A DNA stretch of 64,000 nt from Pseudomonadota bacterium (GTDB lineage: Bacteria; Myxococcota_A; Polyangia; Polyangiales; Polyangiaceae), in the NCBI GenBank assembly GCA_023432025.1, contig JAEYVE010000083.1, positions 11,645 to 75,644 on the forward strand, in the 5' to 3' direction. Positions within the stretch are counted from its first letter, which is position 1; the number at the start of each line of letters is the position of its first letter. The position numbers and the translations under genes are program-made. The notes below the pieces were generated by a model. The model was not told the DNA's origin. It did no database searches and saw only the letters and a list, made by a program, of their open reading frames with translations. Positions 52,301 to 61,200 of the stretch are shown piece by piece.

Positions 52301-55216
52301 CTCGGTCAGGACATCAAGGACCTGGGCAACAAGTTCGCGGCCTATCGCGAGGCGCGCCGCGAGGCGGGCCACGAGGGCGAAGGAATCGTGTCGGTCATGC
52401 TCCACACGTTCGTGACGGACGACGACGACAAGGCGCGGGAGCTCGCGCGGGGGCCCTTCGGCAACTATTTGAAGAGCTCGTACGATCTGGTGAAGGTCGC
52501 GCCGTGGATGTTCCCGGCGTTCAAGCAGCCGTCGCTCGGTGAGGGCAGCACCTCAGCCTTCGATCCCAGCCGCTTCGACGAGAGCGACATGGCGGCGCTC
52601 CTGGATCACGCGTTCGACCGCTACTTCGACACGGCGGGTCTCTTCGGCACGCCCGAGCGCGCGCTCGCCCTCGTCGAACAGTTGAAGGAAATCGGCGCGA
52701 CCGAGGTGGCGTGCTTGATCGACTTCGGCATCGAGCCCGACGTGGTGCTCGAGAACCTGGTGCACCTGGACGAGCTCCGTCGCCTGGCCAACTCCGGCTC
52801 GGAAATGGCGCACTCCGGCGTCGCGCTCGTCGACACGTCGGCGCCCGTCACCATTCGCGAGCAGTTCGAGCGCCGCCAAATCACGCATTTTCAGTGCACG
52901 CCGTCGATGGCGCGCATGATCGTGGCGGACGGCACCGTGAGCGCCATGCGCTCGCTCGAGCGTCTCCTCTTGGGTGGAGAGGCGCTGCCGGCGGATCTCG
53001 CGGACAAGCTGCGCCAAGAGCTGCCCGACACCACGCTGCTCAACATGTACGGACCGACCGAAACCACGGTTTGGTCGACCACCGCGGCGATCACGAGTGA
53101 GGACATCACCATCGGCACGCCCATCGCCAACACGCAGATCCGCATCTTGGATCGCAAGCTGGGCCTCGCGCCGCTCGGTACACCGGGCGAGCTGTGCATC
53201 GGTGGCTGGGGCGTCGTGCGCGGCTACCTGGGCAAGCCGGAGCTGACCGCGGAGCGCTTCGTTTCGGACCCGTACCTCGCGGACAACCGCCTGTATCGAA
53301 CGGGAGATCTCGCTCGCTTCCGCGACGACGGGCAGCTCGAGTACATCGGCCGCATCGACCAGCAGGTGAAGGTCAACGGGTACCGCATCGAGCTCGGAGA
53401 AATCGAGACGATCTTGGGTCGTCACCCGGCGGTGAAGGAAGCCGTGGTCGCGGTGAAAGAAGGCGCGGTGGGCCCCGAGCTCGTGGGCTACGTCATCGCG
53501 GGCGGAGACACGTCCAAGGAAGCCGCGACGCCGGACGTCACGACCTGGCAGGAGCGTTGGGACGAGGCGTACTCCAAGCGCGCCGGCGCGAGCGACGCGC
53601 CCGTGCGCTTCGACACGTCCGGCTGGCTCGACAGCTACACCGGCACGCCCATCGCCACCGAGCAGATGAAGGAGTGGCTGGACCAAACCATCGAGCGCAT
53701 CTTGGCGCTGAAGCCGCGCCGCGTGCTCGAAATTGGCTGCGGCACCGGCATGATCCTCTACCGCACGCTGCCGCACGTCGAGCACTACACCGCGGTGGAT
53801 CTGTCGCCCCACGCGCTCGAAACCATCCGCAAGGAGCTGGACACGAACGAGCGCGCCAAGGTGACCTTGCTCAACAAGGCCGCTCACGAGCTGGACTCCA
53901 TCGCGGACGGCAGCGTCGATCTCGTGATCATCAACTCCGTGGCGCAGTACTTCCCGAGCGCGGACTACCTGGTGTCCGTGCTCGAGCGCGCGGGTCGCGC
54001 GCTCGAGCCAGGCGGCAAAATCTTCCTGGGCGACGTGCGGAGCTTGGAGGAGCTGCGCCACTTCCACGCCTTGGTCGAAATCGAAAAGGCTCCGGGGCAA
54101 AGCACGCGAGACGCGCTCCGCGCGCGCATCGCCGAGCGCGTGGAGCTCGACACCGAGCTCACGCTCGGTACCGGGTTCTTCGCGGCGCTCGGGAGTCGCG
54201 CGCCGCGTCTGTCGCTCGCTTCGATTCAGCTGAAGCGCGGGGTGCACTCGAACGAAATGCGCGACTTCCGTTCGGACGTCGTGCTCACGGCGGGCGCGGA
54301 AGTGCGGGAGCTGGCCCCAAGCGAGGTGCGCACGCTTTCCGCTCCGGACAGCGTGGGCCTCGTGCGCGAGCTGCTTTCGGAACAGCCGCCGGCGCTGCTC
54401 CTGACGGGCTTTGCGAACGCGCGAATCGGGCGAGCCATCGACGTCTTGGAGCGCCTCACGCAGGGCGGTCCGGAGCTCACCGCCGACGAGCTGCGGCAGG
54501 CGTCCGCGGCGGCGCGAGGCGTGGATCCCAACGAGCTGTTCGAGCTTTCGGGTTACGACGTCGAGATTCGCTTCGGGGAAAAGCCGGGCACCTTCGACGC
54601 CTTGCTGCGGAGGCGCGGCGCGGCGCCCGACGGCGTGTGGCCGGCCCGTTCAGGGACCGGACCTACCGCCAGCACGCCTCACGCCACGCTGTCTGCCGAC
54701 ACGCTTATCCCCAAACTCAAGGCGCACCTGAAGGACTTCTTGCCCGAATACATGGTGCCTCAGTCCTTCGTGCTCATGAGCGCCTTCCCGCTCACGCCGA
54801 ACGGCAAGATCGACCGCAAGGCGCTGCCCAAACCCGCCGAGCAGCCGCGCCGCACGGCGACCGAGTACGTCATCCCCTCCAACGAGCTGGAGCGCACCAT
54901 CGCCGATATTTGGCGTGAAATGCTGGGGGTGGAGCGCGTCGGTCGCAAGGACAACATCTTCGACTTGGGCGCCAGCTCGCTGCTCACCGTCGAGGCGAAC
55001 AACCGACTGCAGAACGTGCTCGGCAAGAAAATCCCGCTCGTCACCATGTTCCGCTACCCGACCATCGAGAGCCTCGCCGCGCATTTGGGCAAGCTGCTCG
55101 ACCCGCAGCCGAGCGGAGACGCGTCCTCTTCGGCTTCGAACGCCGAGCAGGAGCGTCAAGCGCGCCTCGCCGCGGCGGCGGATCGCCGCAGGCGCGCGCG
55201 CTCTCAAGCCAGCTGA
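49340..55216 (+). CDS. Formyl-NRPS with doubly interrupted adenylation domain: F-(half C)-A[MOx, MT]-T
   Basis: The 1958-residue product opens with a formyltransferase domain (1-235). N92, H94 (INYHDSRLP) and D130 (VDAGA) match methionyl-tRNA formyltransferase catalysis. Residues about 310-540 look like the C-terminal half of a condensation domain. The adenylation domain runs from 562 but is split twice. After a4 (SFDISVLEL, Asp752) a luciferase-like flavin monooxygenase is inserted (793-1150), then a5 (NMYGPTETT, 1235). After a8 (1337-1356) a SAM methyltransferase is inserted (1375-1690, VLEIGCGTG at 1462), then a9/a10 (PNGKIDRKAL, Lys1823). A thiolation domain follows (Ser1880). The specificity code D-I-L-Q-L-G-M-V-W-K suggests glycine. 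There is no release domain. ATG 49340 has GGAG eight bases upstream. The PKS follows after 60 bases. Confidence 0.95.
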   Translation: MSSFVCALMGQGPQLIACAEVLLARGHRISRVVSDCAEVTAWTQKKGLARIGTKENPADSLAQEPFDYFFSIVNHAITPPEVLALPRRGAINYHDSRLPAYSGFNATSWAILDGQSEHGITWHRMTADVDAGAVLVQRTFAIGDEDTAFALAARASEVAVRSFGELLDGLEKGSLVEEPARPAENFHFKSERLGFSVVDPRATTLEIQRLVRALDFGPEESWLSRPKLQTPSGAFIAVGAVAPGSSHGAPGTLHRASAEALELSVADGSLVLSDLATLEGEPLSAEQLGALGLVAGATLSSPPTELADAARELDRRVTKRERSWVSRLSSVAAPTLSELRAHASGGSVERVSVALPSAWASRAPEERRALGVTALAAYLARVGEDVFRVSLGLTAPSLAAELHSLYASVVPLSLDISTELTLAEALGRVTKELESARERETYARDVWTRYPSLRSVAKSERELPIVVSFGRGEPSALPSGARLLVQLPEEGGELSLVWDSAALSRVHAERLAERLAHVVGLVAADDASARLDSFSIVTPGETSLLLETFQNTSRPAAEIACIHRLFEAQVARTPDKTAVVFRDRSLTYRELDARANALGRELQSRGVGPDSLVAISIERSLDMVVGLLAILKAGGAYVPLDPAYPAERLSIMLEDSGARLLLTQSHLTKQIPHHGAELILVDGPREGASGEPLSSDVRPGHLAYVIFTSGSTGRPKGVMVEHRNAANFFAGMDERVGTEPGVWLAVTSISFDISVLELFWTLTRGFEVVIQEEGDRASLLKSQSRVRVSSKPMDFGLFYFAADSSTAPQGNAYRLLLEGARFADTHDFTAVWTPERHFHAFGGLYPNPAVTSAAIAAVTSRVALRAGSVVIPLHDPIRVAEEWAVVDNLSNGRVGLSFASGWHANDFALKPENYERRREVMQESIETVLKLWAGEKIRVKNGSGQEIEVGVLPRPVRQRPPMWIASAGNVDTFKAAGRLGYNVLTNMLGQDIKDLGNKFAAYREARREAGHEGEGIVSVMLHTFVTDDDDKARELARGPFGNYLKSSYDLVKVAPWMFPAFKQPSLGEGSTSAFDPSRFDESDMAALLDHAFDRYFDTAGLFGTPERALALVEQLKEIGATEVACLIDFGIEPDVVLENLVHLDELRRLANSGSEMAHSGVALVDTSAPVTIREQFERRQITHFQCTPSMARMIVADGTVSAMRSLERLLLGGEALPADLADKLRQELPDTTLLNMYGPTETTVWSTTAAITSEDITIGTPIANTQIRILDRKLGLAPLGTPGELCIGGWGVVRGYLGKPELTAERFVSDPYLADNRLYRTGDLARFRDDGQLEYIGRIDQQVKVNGYRIELGEIETILGRHPAVKEAVVAVKEGAVGPELVGYVIAGGDTSKEAATPDVTTWQERWDEAYSKRAGASDAPVRFDTSGWLDSYTGTPIATEQMKEWLDQTIERILALKPRRVLEIGCGTGMILYRTLPHVEHYTAVDLSPHALETIRKELDTNERAKVTLLNKAAHELDSIADGSVDLVIINSVAQYFPSADYLVSVLERAGRALEPGGKIFLGDVRSLEELRHFHALVEIEKAPGQSTRDALRARIAERVELDTELTLGTGFFAALGSRAPRLSLASIQLKRGVHSNEMRDFRSDVVLTAGAEVRELAPSEVRTLSAPDSVGLVRELLSEQPPALLLTGFANARIGRAIDVLERLTQGGPELTADELRQASAAARGVDPNELFELSGYDVEIRFGEKPGTFDALLRRRGAAPDGVWPARSGTGPTASTPHATLSADTLIPKLKAHLKDFLPEYMVPQSFVLMSAFPLTPNGKIDRKALPKPAEQPRRTATEYVIPSNELERTIADIWREMLGVERVGRKDNIFDLGASSLLTVEANNRLQNVLGKKIPLVTMFRYPTIESLAAHLGKLLDPQPSGDASSSASNAEQERQARLAAAADRRRRARSQAS

Positions 55217-55276
55217 GCCCCGGACCAGAACCTCACGCCGGGACCGCGCGCCCCGGTCCGCCCTCTCGTGCACGTC

Positions 55277-58200
55277 ATGGAACCAAAGAACACCGAGCCC
55301 ACGTCTGCGCCGAATGAAGGCGCATCGGATGAGTCCCTGGACATCGCCATCGTCGGTATGGCGGGCCGCTTCCCCGGCGCCAAGAACATCGACGAGTTCT
55401 GGACCAATCTGGTTTCGGGCAAGGAGTCCATCCGCGTCCTCACGGACGAGGAGCTACTGCGAGCGGGCGTTCCGCGCCGCGAGTTCGAGCACCCCGACTA
55501 CGTGCGGGCGTGTCCGGTGCTCGAGGACATCGACAAGTTCGACGCAGCCTTCTTCGGCTTGAGCCCGCGCGACGCGTCCGTGATGGACCCGGCGCACCGC
55601 TTCTTCTTGGAGGTGGCGTGGGAGGCGCTCGAGCACTCAGGCAACACGGGTTTGCCCCAAGAGGGGCGCGTGGGCGTGTGGGCGGGCTCCGGCGCGCCGC
55701 TCTACTGGATGAACAACGTCCGCACGCACCGCGAAATCATGGAGTCCATGGGGGAGTTCCTCGTTCGCCACACCGGCAACGACATGAACTTCCTGGCGAC
55801 GCGCGCGTCCTACGATCTGGATCTGCGCGGTCCGAGCGTAAACGTGCAGACGGCGTGCTCGTCGGCGCTCGTGGCGGCGCACATGGCGCGTCAGAGCCTC
55901 TTGGCGCGGGAGTGCGACATGGCGCTCATCGGCGGCTCGACCATCGTCGTGCCGATGGGCCACGGCTACCACTACAAGGAGGGAGAGATTCTCTCACCGG
56001 ACGGCCACTGCCGCCCCTTCGATCACAGGAGCGCCGGCACCGTCTTCGGCAGCGGCACGGCGTGCCTGGTGCTGAAGCGCCTCACGGACGCGCTGGACCA
56101 CGGCGACACCATCTACGCCGTCATCAAGGGCTCGGCCATCAACAACGACGGCTCCGTCAAGGTGGGGTACCTGGCGCCGGGCGTGGAAGGGCAAGTGGAC
56201 GCCATTCGAGAGGCGCTCAAGGCGTCGCGTCTCTCGGCGCGCGACATCGGCTACGTGGAGGCGCACGGCACCGGTACCAGCGTGGGCGACCCCATCGAGC
56301 TCACGGCGCTCGATCAAGCGTTCTCCGAGCAAACGTCGGACAAGCAGTTCTGCGGCGTCGGTTCGGTCAAGTCGAACATTGGCCATTTGGGAGAGGCGGC
56401 CGCGGGTGCCTCGTTGATCAAGGTGGCGCTCGCGCTGAAGAACAAAAAGATCCCGCCGAGCCTCGGCTACGAAAAGCCGAACCCGCGCTTCCCGCTGGAG
56501 GAGAGCCCGTTTTTCGTGAATGCCAGCTTGCGTGAGTGGGACGGCGACGGTCGCCCGCTGCGCGCCGGCATCACGGCGCTCGGCGCCGGCGGCACGAACT
56601 GCCACTTGATCCTCGAGGAGCCGCCGCCGCCGCTACCGGGCGAAGGTGGGCGTGCTCGTCAGCTGCTCACGCTGTCGGCCAAGTCGAAAGGCTCGCTGGA
56701 GCGCATGACCCAGAACCTGGCGTCGTTCTTGGAGCGCACGCCGGACGCGGATTTGGGGGACGTCGCGTACACGCTGGCCATGGGGCGCCGCGCGCTTCCG
56801 CATCGCCGCGTGCTGGCGGTGGAGAGCGCCGCCGACGCGGTCGCGCTCTTGCGTGGCTCGGCGCCGACGCGCGTGGCGACCGCCAGCGCCGACCCGAACG
56901 ACCCCGAGGTCGTCTACACGTTCCCCGGCGGCGGCGCGCAGTACGCGCGGATGTGCCTCGACTTGTACGAAAGCGAGCCGGTCTATCGGAGCGCGCTGGA
57001 CGAGTGCTTCGCGTTGATCGACACGCTCGATCCCGGAATTCGTCCGCTCTTGTTCGCGGCGCCCGGCGAAGCCGAGGTCGCTACGAAGAAGCTGCAGCGA
57101 CCGTCGCAGGCGCTGCCCACGCTCTTTTCGGTGGAGTACGCGCTCGCCAAGTTGTTCGAGTCGTACGGCCTCACCCCGGCGGCCTACGTGGGCCACAGCA
57201 TGGGCGAGTACGTGGCCGCCTGCCTCGCGGGCGTGTTCTCCGTCGCGGACGGCATTCGCCTCGTTCACACGCGGGGGCGCCTCTTCGAAACCACGCAGCG
57301 CGGAAAGATGGTGGGCGTGTCGTTGCCAGAAGCCGACACGCGCGCGCTCATGCCCGCGGGCTTGAGCATCGCCGCGGTGAACGCGCCGGCGCTGTGCGTG
57401 GCGTCGGGGCCGAGCGAGCTCATCGAGAGCTTCTCCAAGCTGCTCGCCGAAAAAGAGATCGATTTTACGCCGATTCACATCGACGTGGCGGCGCACTCGT
57501 CGCTCTTGGATCCGATTTTGTCGGAGTTCCGCGCCTTCTGTCGCACCATTCAGTTTCGCGCGCCGCAGAAGCCGCTGGCGTCGAACCTCACGGGGCGCTG
57601 GCTCAGCGCGGCCGAGGCCACGGATCCGGAGTACTGGGTGCAGCACCTGCGAGGCACGGTGCGTTTCGCCGATTGCATCGAGACGGTGCTGGAGGGCGGA
57701 CCGCGCGTTTTCCTCGAAATCGGTCCGGGCCGCACGCTGACGACGCTCGTCCAGGCGCAAAAAACCAAGGTGAAGGGCGCGGTGAACTCCGTGCGCCACA
57801 TCAAGGAGCCCGCCAACGATCTGGACTACGCGCTGCTCACCTTGGGCAAGGTGTGGGCGGCTGGCGCGCCCGTGGATTGGACGGCGCTGTACGACGGCGA
57901 GCTCAGGAACCGCATCGCGCTGCCGACGTATTCGTTCGAGGCGCAGTCGTATTGGGTCGAACCGAAGCGGACCGCTTTCGAGGACGCGACCGAGCCGGTC
58001 AAGCGCGAAAACATGGACGAGTGGTTCCAGACGGTGGTCTGGGAGCCCGCTCCGCTCGTGGCTCAGGGAGCCGCGGAGCCGCTGTCGCGCTGGCTCGTGA
58101 TTGGGCGGGATCGGGACGGTGCGGAGCGGCTGGCGGCGGAGCTCGTCAAGCTGTCGCCCGACGCCGAGGTGGTTCTGGCGAGCCCGGGCGCGAAGCTGCG

Positions 58201-61200
58201 CCGCGTGAGCGAGTCGGTGTTCGAGGTCTCGACGGAGTCCGCGACGGGCTTCGGAGACTTGCTCGAGCTCTTGAAGAACGACGGTCGCGCGCCCGAGCAC
58301 GTGGTGCTCTTGCAAACCCGCGCGTCGTCCGAAGACGAAACGCCCGGCGAGCGCGCGTGGTGGAGCAAGCTGGTCCCCGCCAAGAGCTCCGACGCGCAGG
58401 CGTCACAGAGTCCGTCCGAAGCGCTCGAGGTGTCGTTTTTCGAGCCCGTGCACCTGGGGCAGGCGCTGGGCTCCGCCCTCGACAAGGTGCGTTACAGCAT
58501 CGTCACCGAGCGCGCATTCTCGGTGCGCGGCGAGCGCGTCGAGCCGTCCGCGCGGCTCGCGCTGGGCGCGGCGCAGGTCATTCCCCGCGAGCTGCCCGAC
58601 ATCGAGACGCGGCTCGTGGATCTTGCTCCAGAGGGCGGCGCGCGGCGCCAAGCGAGCTTCGCGCAGCTGGCTCGGGAGCTCACGTCGGAGAGTGGCGAGG
58701 GAGTCGTCGTGCTCCGCGCGCCGGGTCGCTTCTCGAGGCGTCAGCGCCCGATCGCGCTTCCACCGGCGGGCGCCGGAACGGCGCCGTGCCAGGACGGAGA
58801 CGTCGTGCTCATCACCGGCGGCCTCGGCGGCATCGGGCTCGTGCTGGCGCAGCACTTGGCGCGCGCGAGCAAGGTGCGGCTGGCGCTGCTCTCGCGGGAA
58901 GGTCTGCCGCCGCAGGGCGAGTGGGACCTGCTGCTCGAAGGCCGGGACACGTTGCCCGGCGTCGTGCGGCGCATCCGTCAGGTGCGGGAGCTGGAGCGGT
59001 TGGGTGCTCAAGTCTTGCCCGTGCGCGGCGACGTTACCGACGAAGCCAGCCTCGCGACGGCGCTCGCCGAGGTCCACACCAAGCTCGGCTCGATTGACGT
59101 GCTCATTCACGCGGCGGGTGTGATCGCCGACGAGCCGCTGCAAACGAAGACCGACGACAAGATGCGGCGCGTGCTCGGCGCCAAGGTGCTCGGCACTCAG
59201 AACCTCGATCGGTTGATTGACTACGAGGTGCGCACCTTCGTCGTCATGTCGTCGGTGGCATCGCTGCTCGGCTTGCCCGGGCAGGTGGACTACACGGCGG
59301 CCAACGCCTTCTTGGACGCGTTCGCAGAGGAGCGGCAGTCGCGCGCCGGCGGTCGCACGCTGGCCATCAACTGGAACGCTTGGCGGGACGTCGGCATGAT
59401 CGTCGACGTCGAAAAGCCAGCGGCGCTCGAGCCTCTGCCGTCGGGCAAGTGCAAACATCCTTGGCTGGACGCGGTCCAGGACGCCGCGGGCGGTCGCCGG
59501 TACTTCACGGACTTTTCCGTGGCCACGCATTGGCTGCTGTCCGAGCACCAAATCGAGGGCGCCGACGCGCTCATTCCGGGCACGGGCTTCGTCGAGTTGG
59601 CGCGCGCCGCCGCTGAAGACGCCTTCGCCTCACGCGGGCAAAGCGTGGGCGCGCTCGAGCTCTCGCAGGTGACGTTCCTGCGGCCGTTCCAGGTGGGCCC
59701 CACCGAGACGCGTCGCATGCAGATCGACGTTTCGTGGAACGAACAAGGCGTCAGCGTGACGCTGTCGACCGCGGGCACGGAAGAAGCGCACATGACGGCG
59801 GAGGTGCGTCTCGCGAGCAGCGCCGCGAGCACCGTGGATCTCGCGGCGCTCCGCGGGCGCACGCCAAAGAGCGGCAAGACGCGCGACGGATACCTGGACC
59901 AAGATTTCGTGCGCTTCGGTCCGCGTTGGCAGAACCTGGAGCAGGTCCGCTTCGGCACGGAGGAGGCCGTGCTCGAGCTCGCCCTGCGCGCGCCCTTCCA
60001 TGCGGACCTCGGGGTTTTCCCGTATCACCCGGCCGTGCTCGACATGGCCACCGGCGCCGCGCAGGCGCTCATCCCCGGCTTCCGTGCGGATGCGGACTTC
60101 TTCGTGCCCTTCGGTTACGACCGAGTGCGCGTGTCGTCGCCGGTGACGGGCAAGGCGACCAGCCATGTTCGCTTGCGCCCGGAGACGAGTTCAGGCGTCG
60201 CTGCCTTCGACGTGCGGGTGTACGACGAGAGCGGCAAGGAGCTCATCGCGGTGGACGGCTTCACGATGAAGCGCGTCGACGCGAGCGCCGCCATCACGCA
60301 GCGGTCGTCCGAGCGCGGCGCTTCGCAAGCGGCGCGCGCCAACCCGGCCATGGAGGCGCTGCTCCGTGAGGCCATTACGCCCGAAGAAGGCGTGGTCGCG
60401 TTCGAGCGCGCGCTCGGCCAAGAGGCGGCCACGCAGGTGATCGCCTCTTCGGTCGACGTGAACGTTTGGCTGAAGAAGCTCGAGCGGGACGCGCGTCGAC
60501 TTGCATCGGACGACGACGCCGGGGCGGGGCCGAGCTTCTCGCGCCCCGAGGTCAGCACCGACTACGTCGAGCCTCAGGGCTTCTTGGAGGAGCAGCTCGC
60601 GTCCATTTGGTCGAAGCTCTTGGGCGTGTCGGGGGTCGGCGCGGTCGACGACTTCTTCGAGCTGGGAGGCAACTCCTTGCTCGCGGTGCGCTTCTTCGCG
60701 CGCGTCAAAAAGGACTTCTCGATTTCGCTCCCGCTCTCGACGCTGTTCCAGGCGCCCACGGTGCGGGCGCTCGCCGAGGCGCTGCGCGACCAAGGCTACG
60801 AGGAGCCCGTCGCGAGCGTCGACGCCGCGCCCGCGGAGAGCGGCGCGCCTCTGGCGACGCCCTCGGAGAGCGCACCTCCCGTGAGCGGTGCTCGCGCCAA
60901 GAAGGTGCCACCGCCGCTCTTGATCCGTCCTGGTAGCGGCAAGCTGCCGCTCTTCTTCGTCCACGACGGGTTGGGCGAGGTGCTGCTGTATCGTTCGCTC
61001 GCGCTGCGCCTGGATCCGGGCCACGCCGTCTACGGTCTCGAGCCGGAGACACAAGGCGGCCGCTTCTTGCACACGCGCATTGCGGACATGGCACGCGCCA
61101 AGGTGGAGCGCATTCGGAGCGTGCAGCCGCGCGGACCGTACCTGTTGGCGGGCCTGTGCGCGGGCGGCGTCGTCGCCTTCGAAATTGCTCGTCAGCTCGA

